NCBI GenBank assembly: GCA_030538255.1
Contig: JAUNUI010000009.1
Coordinates: 1-40,513 of the forward strand
Length of the DNA stretch: 40,513 nucleotides
Direction: 5' to 3'
From: Pelistega sp.
GTDB lineage: Bacteria > Pseudomonadota > Gammaproteobacteria > Burkholderiales > Burkholderiaceae_B
Shown here: one piece after another, positions 27,889 through 36,012 of the stretch
Numbering within the stretch: position 1 is the stretch's first letter
Layout of the letters: the number at the start of each line of letters is the position of its first letter
The notes under the pieces: generated by a model
Seen by the model: only the letters and a program-made list of their open reading frames with translations
Databases searched by the model: none
What the model was told of the DNA's origin: nothing
Position numbers and translations under genes: made by a program

Positions 27889-29037
27889 ATGATGGATCAC
27901 TTCATGCGCTGGATTTTCCGCGCGTTTAAAGCCTTCGATTGGCCGCTCTTATTGATTCTTGTTTTGTTCGGTATCTTAGGCATGGTGGTGATGCATTCTG
28001 CTGTAGGTGATACCGATGGTCGCTTTGTGCATCAAGGGCGCAACTTTCTTCTGGCATTTATGGTGATGTGGTTTGTGGCGCTGTGGACACCGTCGCAAAT
28101 TATGAAATCGGTTATCCCATTCTATGTATTGGGATGCTTATTATTGCTAGCCGTGGAGTTATTCGGCTCGACCAGTAAGGGAGCTACTCGCTGGCTGGAT
28201 TTAGGTTTTTTACGTATTCAGCCCTCGGAGATGATGAAGCTCTGTGTGCCGATGATGTTGGCTTGGTATTTCGATAAGTACCGTAGCGATTTACGGATTC
28301 GTGACTTTATCGTGGCGGGTATTTTATTATTGATTCCTTTTGCCTTAATCATTAAGCAGCCTGACTTGGGTACGGCCTTATTGGTTTTCGCGACAGGCTT
28401 TTGTGTGATTTATTTCGCGGGTCTTTCGTTTAAATTGCTGACGCCGATTTTTATTATTGGTGTCATTTTTCTCGGGCTTATCCTGTATTTTGAATCCACG
28501 CTCTGTGCCCCAGGCTTCGATTGGGTGATTCTGCATGAATATCAAAAGACCCGAGTCTGTACCTTATTAGACCCGAATACCGACCCCTTGGGTAAGGGCT
28601 TTCATACCATTCAAGGTATGATTGCGATTGGTTCTGGTGGTCTGTATGGTAAGGGTTATATGATGGGGACGCAGACGCACTTAGACTTTATTCCAGAGCG
28701 AACGACGGACTTTATTTTTGCCGTATTTGCGGAAGAGTTTGGTCTCTATGGTAGTGTTCTGCTGCTGATTATGTATACCTTACTGATTGCGCGTTGTTTT
28801 GCCATTACCATGCGTGCTCAGACTCAATTTGGCCGACTGCTGGCTGGTGCTCTGACCATGATGTTCTTTGTCTATGTCTTTGTGAATATGGGTATGGTGA
28901 TGGGCATCCTGCCGATTGTGGGTGTGCCGTTGCCCTTTATGAGTTATGGTGGTACAGCTTTAGTAACCTTAGGAATCGCTAGCGGCCTCTTGATGAGTAT
29001 TTCCAACTATAAGCCGCAGCGCAAACCAGAGTTATAA
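27889..29037 (+). CDS. rodA: Rod shape-determining SEDS glycosyltransferase RodA
   Basis: Polytopic SEDS protein (382 aa, about ten helices) that polymerises lipid II into glycan strands together with PBP2. Family motifs: FLRIQPSEMMKL, KQPDLGTALLV, the extracellular loop FIPERTTDFIFAVFAEEFG with the catalytic Asp, and the C-terminal GVPLPFMSYGGTAL. GGAG about 9 bases before the first of two adjacent ATGs supports the start. It is last in the mre operon; the 127-bp gap after it has inverted repeats but no strong terminator. Confidence 0.96.
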   Translation: MMDHFMRWIFRAFKAFDWPLLLILVLFGILGMVVMHSAVGDTDGRFVHQGRNFLLAFMVMWFVALWTPSQIMKSVIPFYVLGCLLLLAVELFGSTSKGATRWLDLGFLRIQPSEMMKLCVPMMLAWYFDKYRSDLRIRDFIVAGILLLIPFALIIKQPDLGTALLVFATGFCVIYFAGLSFKLLTPIFIIGVIFLGLILYFESTLCAPGFDWVILHEYQKTRVCTLLDPNTDPLGKGFHTIQGMIAIGSGGLYGKGYMMGTQTHLDFIPERTTDFIFAVFAEEFGLYGSVLLLIMYTLLIARCFAITMRAQTQFGRLLAGALTMMFFVYVFVNMGMVMGILPIVGVPLPFMSYGGTALVTLGIASGLLMSISNYKPQRKPEL

Positions 29038-29093
29038 ATTAGGTAAAATTCAGACCTGCTACTGTAGATGATGTGCTAAGCTGTAGTAGCAAG

Positions 29094-29117
29094 ACAAGCC
29101 CACTTTATATGGCTTGT
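29094..29117. terminator. Weak hairpin between rodA and mutY
   Basis: A perfect 7-bp stem ACAAGCC / GGCTTGT with a 10-base loop lies between the converging rodA and mutY genes. It lacks a clear T-run. A second, imperfect stem (GCTACTGTAG / CTGTAGTAGC) precedes it. Possible transcript-end structure only. Confidence 0.35.
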
Positions 29118-29164
29118 TAGCGTAATCGTTAGATAAGTCCACGCTATAAATCTGATAAGCCCTG

Positions 29165-30334
29165 TTATAAGTCTCGTACACCCTGCAGGATTTTTAATAC
29201 TGGAGCTGGCAAGGCCAGAGCTTCGGCTTGCTCAATATCATACCAATCACCCACTAGCTGAGCGCTTGGCTCCTGTATAGACAGCGTGGGGGAATGAGTT
29301 CTAGACGGTTTTGCTTGAGGGGGTCTTGTTATAAGTTCACCCTCATGTTCGTTCCCATGCTCACCCCCATGTTCGTTCCCATTGATTCGATAATTATCTA
29401 CAGCTTGCTCTATTGAAGCGCTCCCAAGCTGTACTAGTTGTGGCTGAATAATCAGGCGAAAGTGACTAAATACATGTTCAAAAGCCGCCATTGCCTGGCC
29501 CACTTCTAGGCCTTGTGCGATCAGTGTCTGCTCTAGTTCAGGCCCATCGCTAAACTCAGGCAAGCTCAGCAGTCCGCCCCAGATGCCCTTAGAAGGACGT
29601 ATTTGTAATAACACTTGGGAGCCTTTTTGCAGAACCAGCATATGGCAGTGACGAGTCGGGATGGACTTTTTCACCTTACGCGTCGGTAGCTCAGCTTGTG
29701 CATTATGCTTGAACGCAAAGCAGTCCTGTTGTAGTGGGCAACTTGTACATTGTGGCTTACTGCGCTTACAGATACTCGAGCCTAAATCCATCAGCGCTTG
29801 ATTGTAAGAGCCTAAGCCTACTTGACCTTGGGCATTAACATAAGCTTGGTGCCAGAGTTGCTTCTCGGTGGCGCTTCCTGTTCCTGTGATGCCGTAATAA
29901 CGCGTAAATACGCGCTTTACATTGCCATCCATAATCGGTGTTGGCGCATTAAAACAGAACGCGGCGATGGCATTCGCGGTGGATTTACCGATGCCTGGAA
30001 GACTTTGCAGTACTTCAGGGTCGCTGGGGAATTGCCCTGCATATTCTTGGCAAATAATTTGCGCACAACGGTGTAGATTGCGAGCGCGGGCATAATAGCC
30101 GAGCCCCGCCCAGTAGGGCATAAGTTCTTCTTGTGCCACTGCTGCCAAGCTTTCCACCGTCGGGAAGCGCTCTAAGAAGCGTTGGTAATAAGCCATCACC
30201 GTATTCACTTGAGTTTGCTGCAGCATAATCTCAGACAGCCAGACTCGGTACGGGTCGCGACTTAATTGCCACGGTAAGTCATGGCGTCCGTGGGCTTTTT
30301 GCCAAGTCACTAGGCGCGTAACAAAATCAGCCAT
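29165..30334 (-). CDS. mutY: A/G-specific adenine DNA glycosylase MutY
   Basis: Removes adenine mispaired with 8-oxoguanine in base excision repair. The N-terminal glycosylase domain has the catalytic Glu35 (WLSEIMLQQT), a helix-hairpin-helix at residues 112-123 (LPGIGKSTANAI), Asp136 (MDGNVKRV) and a 4Fe-4S cluster Cys189, Cys196, Cys199, Cys205. The C-terminal NUDIX-like domain recognises 8-oxoguanine (FEHVFSHFRL). At 389 aa it is about 40 longer than usual: a Gly/Glu/His-rich insertion (GNEHGGEHGNEHEGE, residues about 319-333) plus a Ser/Pro/Thr-rich stretch interrupts the C-terminal domain. It is the last gene downstream of ftsE-ftsX, 10 bp after ftsX. Confidence 0.96.
   Translation of the reverse strand: MADFVTRLVTWQKAHGRHDLPWQLSRDPYRVWLSEIMLQQTQVNTVMAYYQRFLERFPTVESLAAVAQEELMPYWAGLGYYARARNLHRCAQIICQEYAGQFPSDPEVLQSLPGIGKSTANAIAAFCFNAPTPIMDGNVKRVFTRYYGITGTGSATEKQLWHQAYVNAQGQVGLGSYNQALMDLGSSICKRSKPQCTSCPLQQDCFAFKHNAQAELPTRKVKKSIPTRHCHMLVLQKGSQVLLQIRPSKGIWGGLLSLPEFSDGPELEQTLIAQGLEVGQAMAAFEHVFSHFRLIIQPQLVQLGSASIEQAVDNYRINGNEHGGEHGNEHEGELITRPPQAKPSRTHSPTLSIQEPSAQLVGDWYDIEQAEALALPAPVLKILQGVRDL
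29344..29391 (-). repeat. 24-bp period repeat inside mutY
   Basis: CATGTTCGTTCCCAT occurs at 29344-29358 and 29368-29382, a 24-bp period, encoding the His/Glu/Gly-rich insertion of MutY on the minus strand. The frame is kept. Confidence 0.8.
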
Positions 30335-30344
30335 TAGGAAGCCA

Positions 30345-31250
30345 TTAGAAGCTAGAGTGACGTGTAACTGACCAACGAGCAGCTAAAGCGGCAACCAACA
30401 TCACAATAACAATCGCGAAGACTAACCAGAAACTCTCTGGTAGGCGCAGCACGAAAGACTCACCATACGACTCTGATAAGACTTGAATCGCGCCGTTCAT
30501 CATGCTCAGGGCAATGGCGGTTAAGACAATTGAGAGCAAGCCTGCGCAGAGACCAGTAATGGCACCTAGGTAGAGGAATGGGCGCTGCACGAACGATTCT
30601 GTTGCACCGACTAAGCGAGCCACAGCGATTTCATCACGCTGGACCAAGGCCTGCATGCGTACCGTATTAAAGACGGTGGCAATCACTACGGCAGCCACAC
30701 CAGCAGCTAGGATGCCGAGTACGACTTTAAAGAAATAAATAATGCCTTCGAGTTTTTTCACCCAATCACTATCGAATTGCACAATATCCACGGGCTCAAG
30801 AACACTCCATTGCTCAGCGAGTTCATTGGCGCGTTGGGTATCAGCGGTATCGTTGAGCGTGATAATAATTGAATGCGGCAAGGGGTTGCGTGGTAGCGCT
30901 TGTAAGGATTCAGACCAGGTCTCCGAGGATTTCAAGGAATCTAAGGCCTGGGTTTTACTTAAGACTTCAATTTTCTCAATGCTATCGGCATAGCTACTCT
31001 TGATTTCCTGCGCTTGCGCTTGAGTTTCTTCAAGGCTTGTCACATCCTTCATAAACAAGGTGATCACTGGATTCACCGACACGCTACGTGTTACCGGCTC
31101 TAAAGAGCTGAGCACAGCACTAGCGAGCAAGGGAAGCGCGAGAACAAAGGCAATCACTGTAATATTGCTAATCGTTGAAAAAGGCGTGAGGCTAAGACGA
31201 CGCAAGGCAATACGTAAGGCATAAGAATGATGGCGTAACCAGGTTTTCAT
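30345..31250 (-). CDS. ftsX: Cell division ABC transporter permease FtsX
   Basis: Membrane subunit (301 aa) of FtsEX, which couples ATP hydrolysis to control of septal wall hydrolases at the division site. Topology matches FtsX: helix 1 at about residues 21-48, a large periplasmic domain (about 49-165), then three C-terminal helices; ARLVGATESFVQRPFLYLGA is the conserved inner segment. Its ATG overlaps the ftsE stop (TAATG). ftsY, often next to ftsE, is not in the window on this side. Confidence 0.95.
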   Translation of the reverse strand: MKTWLRHHSYALRIALRRLSLTPFSTISNITVIAFVLALPLLASAVLSSLEPVTRSVSVNPVITLFMKDVTSLEETQAQAQEIKSSYADSIEKIEVLSKTQALDSLKSSETWSESLQALPRNPLPHSIIITLNDTADTQRANELAEQWSVLEPVDIVQFDSDWVKKLEGIIYFFKVVLGILAAGVAAVVIATVFNTVRMQALVQRDEIAVARLVGATESFVQRPFLYLGAITGLCAGLLSIVLTAIALSMMNGAIQVLSESYGESFVLRLPESFWLVFAIVIVMLVAALAARWSVTRHSSF

Positions 31251-31915
31251 TAGTGTTGTCCTAAATCAGTGAAACGACCGGGTTCAATTAACAAGGTGCG
31301 ATTAGAGTAGTGTTGTAGGAGAGGCAGATCGTGCGAAGCGATAAGCGTGGTTACACCAACACGATTAAAGTCACGGAACACATCTAGAATTAAGCGCGCA
31401 TTCTCTTGGTCAAGGTTAGCCGTTGGCTCGTCGGCAATTAAAATGCTAGGGCGATTCACAATCGCGCGGGCAATCGCTAAGCGTTGCTGTTCACCACCAG
31501 AGAGTGCAATCGGATTAAGCTTCTCTTTACCGCCAAGACCCACTTTCACAATCGCTGCGCGTGCTCGGGCAGCTGCCTTATCGGTACTTAAGCCCACCAC
31601 CGCAAGTGGTAGCATCACATTCTCAAATGCACTACGGTCGTAAAGCAAATGCGTATCTTGCAAGATAATACCCACGGTACGGCGCAGATAAGGACTGGCG
31701 CGAGCCGTCATCTTATCAATCCGCTCACCCTTAACGGTAATCGAGCCACGACTTGGCGGCTCTAAACCACCGATTAGTTTCAATAAAGTTGATTTACCTG
31801 CACCAGAGGGGCCAGAGATAAAGACAAATTCCCCACTCGCAATTTGGAAATTAATATCGGCCAGAATATTTGCACTCTGACCGTAAGATTTAAAGACGTG
31901 TTGAAACTCAATCAT
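31250..31915 (-). CDS. ftsE: Cell division ATP-binding protein FtsE
   Basis: ATPase subunit (221 aa) of FtsEX on the cytoplasmic face of the divisome. Walker A GPSGAGKSTLLKL, signature LSGGEQQRLAIARAI, Walker B ILIADEPTANLD and the switch His in IASHD are complete. I chose the ATG giving MIEFQHVFKSYG, as in other FtsE proteins; a TTG four codons earlier is open but has no ribosome-binding site. First gene of ftsE-ftsX-mutY. Confidence 0.96.
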   Translation of the reverse strand: MIEFQHVFKSYGQSANILADINFQIASGEFVFISGPSGAGKSTLLKLIGGLEPPSRGSITVKGERIDKMTARASPYLRRTVGIILQDTHLLYDRSAFENVMLPLAVVGLSTDKAAARARAAIVKVGLGGKEKLNPIALSGGEQQRLAIARAIVNRPSILIADEPTANLDQENARLILDVFRDFNRVGVTTLIASHDLPLLQHYSNRTLLIEPGRFTDLGQH

Positions 31916-32139
31916 GTAAGTTACCAAGCGTTAAGGGTGGTTATCGTACTGTGTTTATTTTAACAGAGCCTAGTTCGTTTACGTACTAGCGCGCCTTGAA
32001 ACATAGCATTAGCGATAATAGTTGAGTCAATATAGACCATGAATCAGTGTCATGGCGATGAGTTGAGCGGTATTGCGCAAAGAATAGACTGGTTCATTCA
32101 ATTAGCTCGACGCGCTGAACGACACTTGATAAGCAATTT

Positions 32140-32171
32140 GCATAAGCATATAGAAAATCGCATAAACATAT
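32140..32171 (+). promoter_or_regulatory. Direct repeats upstream of aapQ
   Basis: GCATAAGCATAT (32140-32151) and GCATAAACATAT (32160-32171) are nearly identical 12-mers spaced 20 bp apart, about two helical turns, just upstream of the candidate promoter of the amino-acid transporter. This suggests a paired activator or repressor site. The rest of the 281-bp ftsE-aapQ gap shows no gene. Confidence 0.45.
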
Positions 32172-32196
32172 TATGTTACAGTGACGAAAATCAATG

Positions 32197-32202
32197 TATA
32201 GT
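32197..32202 (+). promoter_or_regulatory. Candidate -10 element placing the start point at the aapQ ATG
   Basis: TATAGT lies 6 bases before the aapQ ATG, so transcription would begin at or next to the start codon. There is no Shine-Dalgarno sequence in the intervening bases. The -35 region is weak (TTACAG at 15 bases), consistent with an activated promoter. Confidence 0.4.
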
Positions 32203-32208
32203 ATCTAA

Positions 32209-33378
32209 ATGAAAGTAAAACGTGAAAAAGTCCGCTTATCATGGAGTGACCCTCGTTTCCGCGCCTACGTCTATCAAGCGCTAATACTTGGGCTGGTGGT
32301 GTATGCCATCTGGTTTTTGGTGAGCAATACCTTAGATAATCTGGCCGCGCGCAATATTAATACAGGATTTGCCTTTTTAAAACAAGAAGCAGGCTTTGCC
32401 ATTGGTGAGTCCTATATTGAGTACTCCTTGACCGATACCTATACCCGAGCCTTGGGTGTAGGGATTGTTAATACCCTGGTCGTCTCATTCATCGGTATCC
32501 TCCTTTCTACGCTATTAGGCGTTCTGATTGGCGTGGCGCGCCTCTCGTCGAACTGGTTAATTCATAAATTAGCGGCAATTTACGTGGAGGTGATGCGGAA
32601 TATCCCGCTCCTGATTCACCTGTTCTTCTGGTATGCCCTATTCACCGAAATCTTCCCGGGCCCGCGCCAAGCCTTAAATCCGATTTCTGGGGTATTTATC
32701 TCCAACCGTGGCATTATGCTGCCTAGCGTACAAGGCGCATCCCTATTATGGATGGCGCTCGCTTTTGCTCTAGCACTTGTCCTTACGATTGTCTTGGCTG
32801 TCTATGGAAAAAAAAGGCAGCGTTTAACGGGACAGACCCTGCCAGTCTTCTGGATCGCTTGTACCCTGATTGTGCTCTTACCAGCATTAGCCGCCTTACT
32901 AAGCGGTTTTCAACTGAGTTTGAATATACCTGAATTACGCGGATTTAATTTCCAAGGTGGTATGAGTTTTACGCCTGAATTAACGGCCTTATTAGCAGGT
33001 TTGGTCTTTTATACCGCTGCTTTCGTTGCAGAAATTGTCCGTTCAGGTATTCAAAGTATTGGTAAGGGGCAATGGGAGGCGGGGCGCTCTATTGGTCTAC
33101 GTAACAGCCAAGTTTTACGCCTTGTAGTGATGCCACAGGCCTTGCGTGTCATTGTGCCGCCGATGAGCAGCACCTTTATGAACTTAGCAAAGAATAGTTC
33201 CTTGGCGGTAGCAATTGGCTACCCGGATATTGTCTCGATTGTGAATACCATGTTGACACAGACTGGACAGGCGATTGAGGCGGTGTCCATTATTATGTTA
33301 GCCTACTTGACGATTAGTTTAAGTATAGCCTTATTGATGAACTGGTATAACCAGCGCATTGCCTTGGTGGAGCGTTAA
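32209..33378 (+). CDS. aapQ: General L-amino acid ABC transporter permease, AapQ-like
   Basis: Inner-membrane permease (389 aa) of a polar amino-acid uptake system. The N-terminus after about 12 polar residues matches AapQ: DPRFRAYVYQALILGLVVY, then NTLDNLAARNINTGFAFL, EAGFAIGES and YTRALGVGIVNTLVVSFIG. The transporter EAA-type loop near the C-terminus is EAGRSIGLRNSQVLRLVVMPQALRV. The long middle insertion between helices is usual for AapQ. No Shine-Dalgarno precedes the ATG (see the -10 entry). aapM begins one base after its stop region. The binding protein AapJ, normally encoded just before, is absent here. Confidence 0.92.
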   Translation: MKVKREKVRLSWSDPRFRAYVYQALILGLVVYAIWFLVSNTLDNLAARNINTGFAFLKQEAGFAIGESYIEYSLTDTYTRALGVGIVNTLVVSFIGILLSTLLGVLIGVARLSSNWLIHKLAAIYVEVMRNIPLLIHLFFWYALFTEIFPGPRQALNPISGVFISNRGIMLPSVQGASLLWMALAFALALVLTIVLAVYGKKRQRLTGQTLPVFWIACTLIVLLPALAALLSGFQLSLNIPELRGFNFQGGMSFTPELTALLAGLVFYTAAFVAEIVRSGIQSIGKGQWEAGRSIGLRNSQVLRLVVMPQALRVIVPPMSSTFMNLAKNSSLAVAIGYPDIVSIVNTMLTQTGQAIEAVSIIMLAYLTISLSIALLMNWYNQRIALVER

Positions 33379-33379
33379 G

Positions 33380-34564
33380 ATGGAATCCAAGACGCTTACT
33401 CGCATGGAAACAGGAGCTTCAAACCATACTCATGGCCCGGAGGCAAGGCACAGTACTCAGCAGCCCAGTACAACAGATTCGCAGAGTCGCGTGCCTTCTG
33501 GCGCGCCGCGGCCTCCCCAAGGGCCATGGATTTGGCTGAAGAAAAACCTCTTCGCTAGTCCAGCGCATATCTTAATCACGGTCTTGGCCGTATGGTTCTT
33601 ATTATTGAGTTTGCCAGCACTGTTTGAGTGGGCGGTCTTATCCGCCAACTTCACTGCCCAAACGGGCCAGGAATGTATGCAAAGCAGCGGTGCCTGTTGG
33701 TCATTTATCCAGCATAAGTACCGCATGATTCTGTTTGGTATCTATCCTTTCGATGAGCAATGGCGACCTATGGTGGTGACGGTCATTCTGATTGCACTGA
33801 TTGTCATAAGTGCGATTCCGCGCTTTTGGAAGAAATCCCTGGCCTTGATCTGGTTGCTCGGTTTGGCTATCAGTGCTGTGCTTATGTGGGGTGGCGTCTT
33901 TTCCCTTAGCTATGTTGAGAATACGCGCTGGGGTGGTTTGCCTCTGACCTTAATGCTGTCTATCTTTGGTCTAGCCTTTGCCTTTCCATTGGGCGTATTG
34001 TTAGCGCTAGGGCGCCGTTCCGAGATGCCGCTCGTGCGTGCTTTAAGTGTGATGTATATTGAGCTAATTCGTGGCGTACCCTTGATTAGTTTGTTGTTTA
34101 TGTCTTCTGTGATGCTGCCTCTTTTTCTACCTGAAGGGGTGACTTTTGATAAATTATTACGGGCGCAGATAGCGATTATCTTGTATGCCTCAGCCTATAT
34201 CGCTGAAGTGGTGCGTGGCGGTTTACAGTCTATCCCTAAGGGACAGTATGAAGGGGCCGCCTCAATTGGTTTATCTTATTGGCAGACCACACGACTGATT
34301 GTCTTGCCGCAAGCCTTGAAAGTCGTGATCCCACCCTTGGTGAGTATTTTTATCTCGCTCTTTAAAGACACCTCGCTGGTGGTGATTATTGGTATCTATG
34401 ACCTGACGCTTTCCGCTAAGGCAGCGCTTTCAGACCCGTTGTGGCGAGGCTTTAGTGTTGAGGCCTATGTATTTATTGGCGTGATTTATTTTATTTTCTG
34501 CTATGCCATGTCACGTTATTCTAAGGGTATTGAGCAGCGGCTAGATACTTCGCATCGTAGTTAG
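33380..34564 (+). CDS. aapM: General L-amino acid ABC transporter permease, AapM-like
   Basis: Second permease (394 aa), paired with AapQ. A polar, disordered N-terminal 50 residues (rich in His, Thr, Gln, Pro, Ser) precede WIWLKKNLFASPAHILITVLA, the typical AapM start. The C-terminal loop is EGAASIGLSYWQTTRLIVLPQALKV. The ATG with GGAG 7 bases upstream was chosen; a TTG seven codons earlier overlaps aapQ and lacks support. A 240-bp non-coding gap separates it from the ATPase gene. Confidence 0.92.
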   Translation: MESKTLTRMETGASNHTHGPEARHSTQQPSTTDSQSRVPSGAPRPPQGPWIWLKKNLFASPAHILITVLAVWFLLLSLPALFEWAVLSANFTAQTGQECMQSSGACWSFIQHKYRMILFGIYPFDEQWRPMVVTVILIALIVISAIPRFWKKSLALIWLLGLAISAVLMWGGVFSLSYVENTRWGGLPLTLMLSIFGLAFAFPLGVLLALGRRSEMPLVRALSVMYIELIRGVPLISLLFMSSVMLPLFLPEGVTFDKLLRAQIAIILYASAYIAEVVRGGLQSIPKGQYEGAASIGLSYWQTTRLIVLPQALKVVIPPLVSIFISLFKDTSLVVIIGIYDLTLSAKAALSDPLWRGFSVEAYVFIGVIYFIFCYAMSRYSKGIEQRLDTSHRS

Positions 34565-34804
34565 ACTCAAACTAAGTAACTCTGAGGATGATATTAAGCG
34601 AGATAGCTGTGGTCGTGAATTTTGGTATTTTAGAATTGAATTTGATAGATTGAATAGCTTGTTGTAACAGATAGCGTGAATAGACTGTTTTAAAAATTTA
34701 ATAACTTAGCGTTAAAAGATAAGACTGAAGAGGATGACAATTGTTAGAAAGTAAGTGCTTAAATTTGAGTGTGAAACTAACCCTATCGGATAAAGAGGTG
34801 GTGA
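34565..34804 (+). other. Non-coding gap inside the aap operon
   Basis: 240 bp between aapM and aapP, AT-rich, with repeated short words (TTGAAT, GATAG, TTAAAA). No open frame or convincing hairpin was found. Aap genes are usually tightly packed, so this spacing is unusual; a deletion or an internal promoter is possible. Confidence 0.5.
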
Positions 34805-35539
34805 GTGAGTAAGCCGATTATCGAACTAAAAGCTGTCAATAAGTGGTTTGGCGATTTTCATGTGCTGAAAGATATTAATCTGGATGTGCAGCCAGGCGAG
34901 CGGATTGTGATTTCGGGTCCTTCAGGCTCAGGCAAGTCGACGCTTATTCGCTGCATTAATCGCCTAGAAGAGCATCAAGCAGGGCAGATAATTGTCGATG
35001 GTGTCGAGCTTACTAATAATTTAAAGCATATTGATGAGGTCAGGCGCAATGTAGGCATGGTGTTTCAGCACTTTAACCTATTTCCCCATCTGACAGTCTT
35101 AGAGAACTTAACCTTGGGCCCTATCTGGGTACTGAAAAAAAGCCAAGCCGAAGCGCATGCGATTGCCATGCAATACTTAGAGCGTGTACGCATTCAAGAA
35201 CAAGCGCATAAATTTCCCGGCCAACTCTCCGGCGGACAACAACAACGAGTTGCGATTGCTCGATCGCTTTGTATGTCACCGAAAATTATGCTGTTTGATG
35301 AGCCAACCTCGGCTCTAGACCCTGAGATGGTGAAGGAGGTCTTGGAGGTAATGGTGGAATTAGCCGAAGATGGGATGACCATGCTGTGCGTAACCCATGA
35401 GATGGGCTTTGCTCAGAGAGTCGCTGACTCGGTGGTGTTTATGGACCAAGGCATGATTGTGGAGCAAACCCCACCAGGGGAGTTCTTTAGCAAGCCACGT
35501 ACAGAGCGCGGTCGTCAGTTCTTGGAGCAAATTTTATAG
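34805..35539 (+). CDS. aapP: Polar amino acid ABC transporter ATP-binding protein, AapP-like
   Basis: ATPase (244 aa) powering the amino-acid importer. Walker [15 protein letters not shown]-loop [15 protein letters not shown], signature [15 protein letters not shown], Walker [13 protein letters not shown] and the switch His in VTHEMGFA are all present. The start is GTG with GAGG 6 bases upstream. The C-terminal end [11 protein letters not shown] is standard for the family, but the DNA encoding it is duplicated directly after the stop (see repeat). Confidence 0.96.
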   Translation: MSKPIIELKAVNKWFGDFHVLKDINLDVQPGERIVISGPSGSGKSTLIRCINRLEEHQAGQIIVDGVELTNNLKHIDEVRRNVGMVFQHFNLFPHLTVLENLTLGPIWVLKKSQAEAHAIAMQYLERVRIQEQAHKFPGQLSGGQQQRVAIARSLCMSPKIMLFDEPTSALDPEMVKEVLEVMVELAEDGMTMLCVTHEMGFAQRVADSVVFMDQGMIVEQTPPGEFFSKPRTERGRQFLEQIL

Positions 35540-35581
35540 ATTGAGCGCGGATGTCAGTTCTTAGAGCAGATTCTATAGATT
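35504..35581 (+). repeat. 39-bp tandem duplication of the aapP 3' end including its stop
   Basis: Copy 1 (35504-35542) holds the last 12 codons of aapP with the TAG stop. Copy 2 (35543-35581) repeats it with 34 of 39 bases identical and, in frame, would read ERGCQFLEQIL then TAG again. A third copy begins (GAGC) and decays. Confidence 0.93.
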
Positions 35582-35761
35582 GAGCATAATGTTGCAGGTA
35601 TCTGAAATGAGAACAGAATAAATCGTGCAGATTCTCAATGTTTAGTCAACTTTTTGCCACGTTCTAGGCAAATATGTGAGGAAAATTGTCGAATTTGTCC
35701 ATGACGAGGATTTAAATCGGTACAATTTGCAAATAATATGTATTTACTGATTCATGACGCT

Positions 35762-35783
35762 TGACTTAACGATGGCTAAGTCA
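35762..35783. promoter_or_regulatory. Inverted repeat upstream of the DUF3460 gene
   Basis: TGACTTA and TAAGTCA (7-bp arms, 8-base spacer) lie 35 bp before the DUF3460 start and overlap a TTGACT that could be a -35 box. The 278-bp gap after aapP otherwise shows only the 39-bp duplication. Confidence 0.4.
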
Positions 35784-35817
35784 TTGATAGTTTGGATGAA
35801 AATTTAGGATTTTAGCG

Positions 35818-36009
35818 ATGTCTAAGAAAAATTACGAATCTGATGTGACCTTGTTTCTAAAGCAACTCAAGAAAGACAAACCTGATCTACAAGCTAAGCA
35901 AGTGGCTGGTCGTGCTCGCTTGTGGGATAAGGATATTAATGCTGAGCAACAAGAACAGTTTAAAGCTGCGCGTGTGCCACAATCACCGTACGTTTACCAA
36001 ACCAAATAA
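35818..36009 (+). CDS. DUF3460 family small protein
   Basis: A 63-aa protein matching the DUF3460 family, a short betaproteobacterial protein of unknown function regularly found before scpA. Conserved parts are YESDVTLFLKQLKKDKP, then GRARLWDKDI and the end VPQSPYVYQ. It is soluble and charged, without a signal peptide. scpA follows 3 bp after the stop, so the two are co-translated. Confidence 0.92.
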   Translation: MSKKNYESDVTLFLKQLKKDKPDLQAKQVAGRARLWDKDINAEQQEQFKAARVPQSPYVYQTK

Positions 36010-36012
36010 CAC

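Noticed and set aside
31928-32208. A remnant of aapJ before aapQ
   Set aside because: The gap holds no open frame or recognisable fragment of a periplasmic binding protein.
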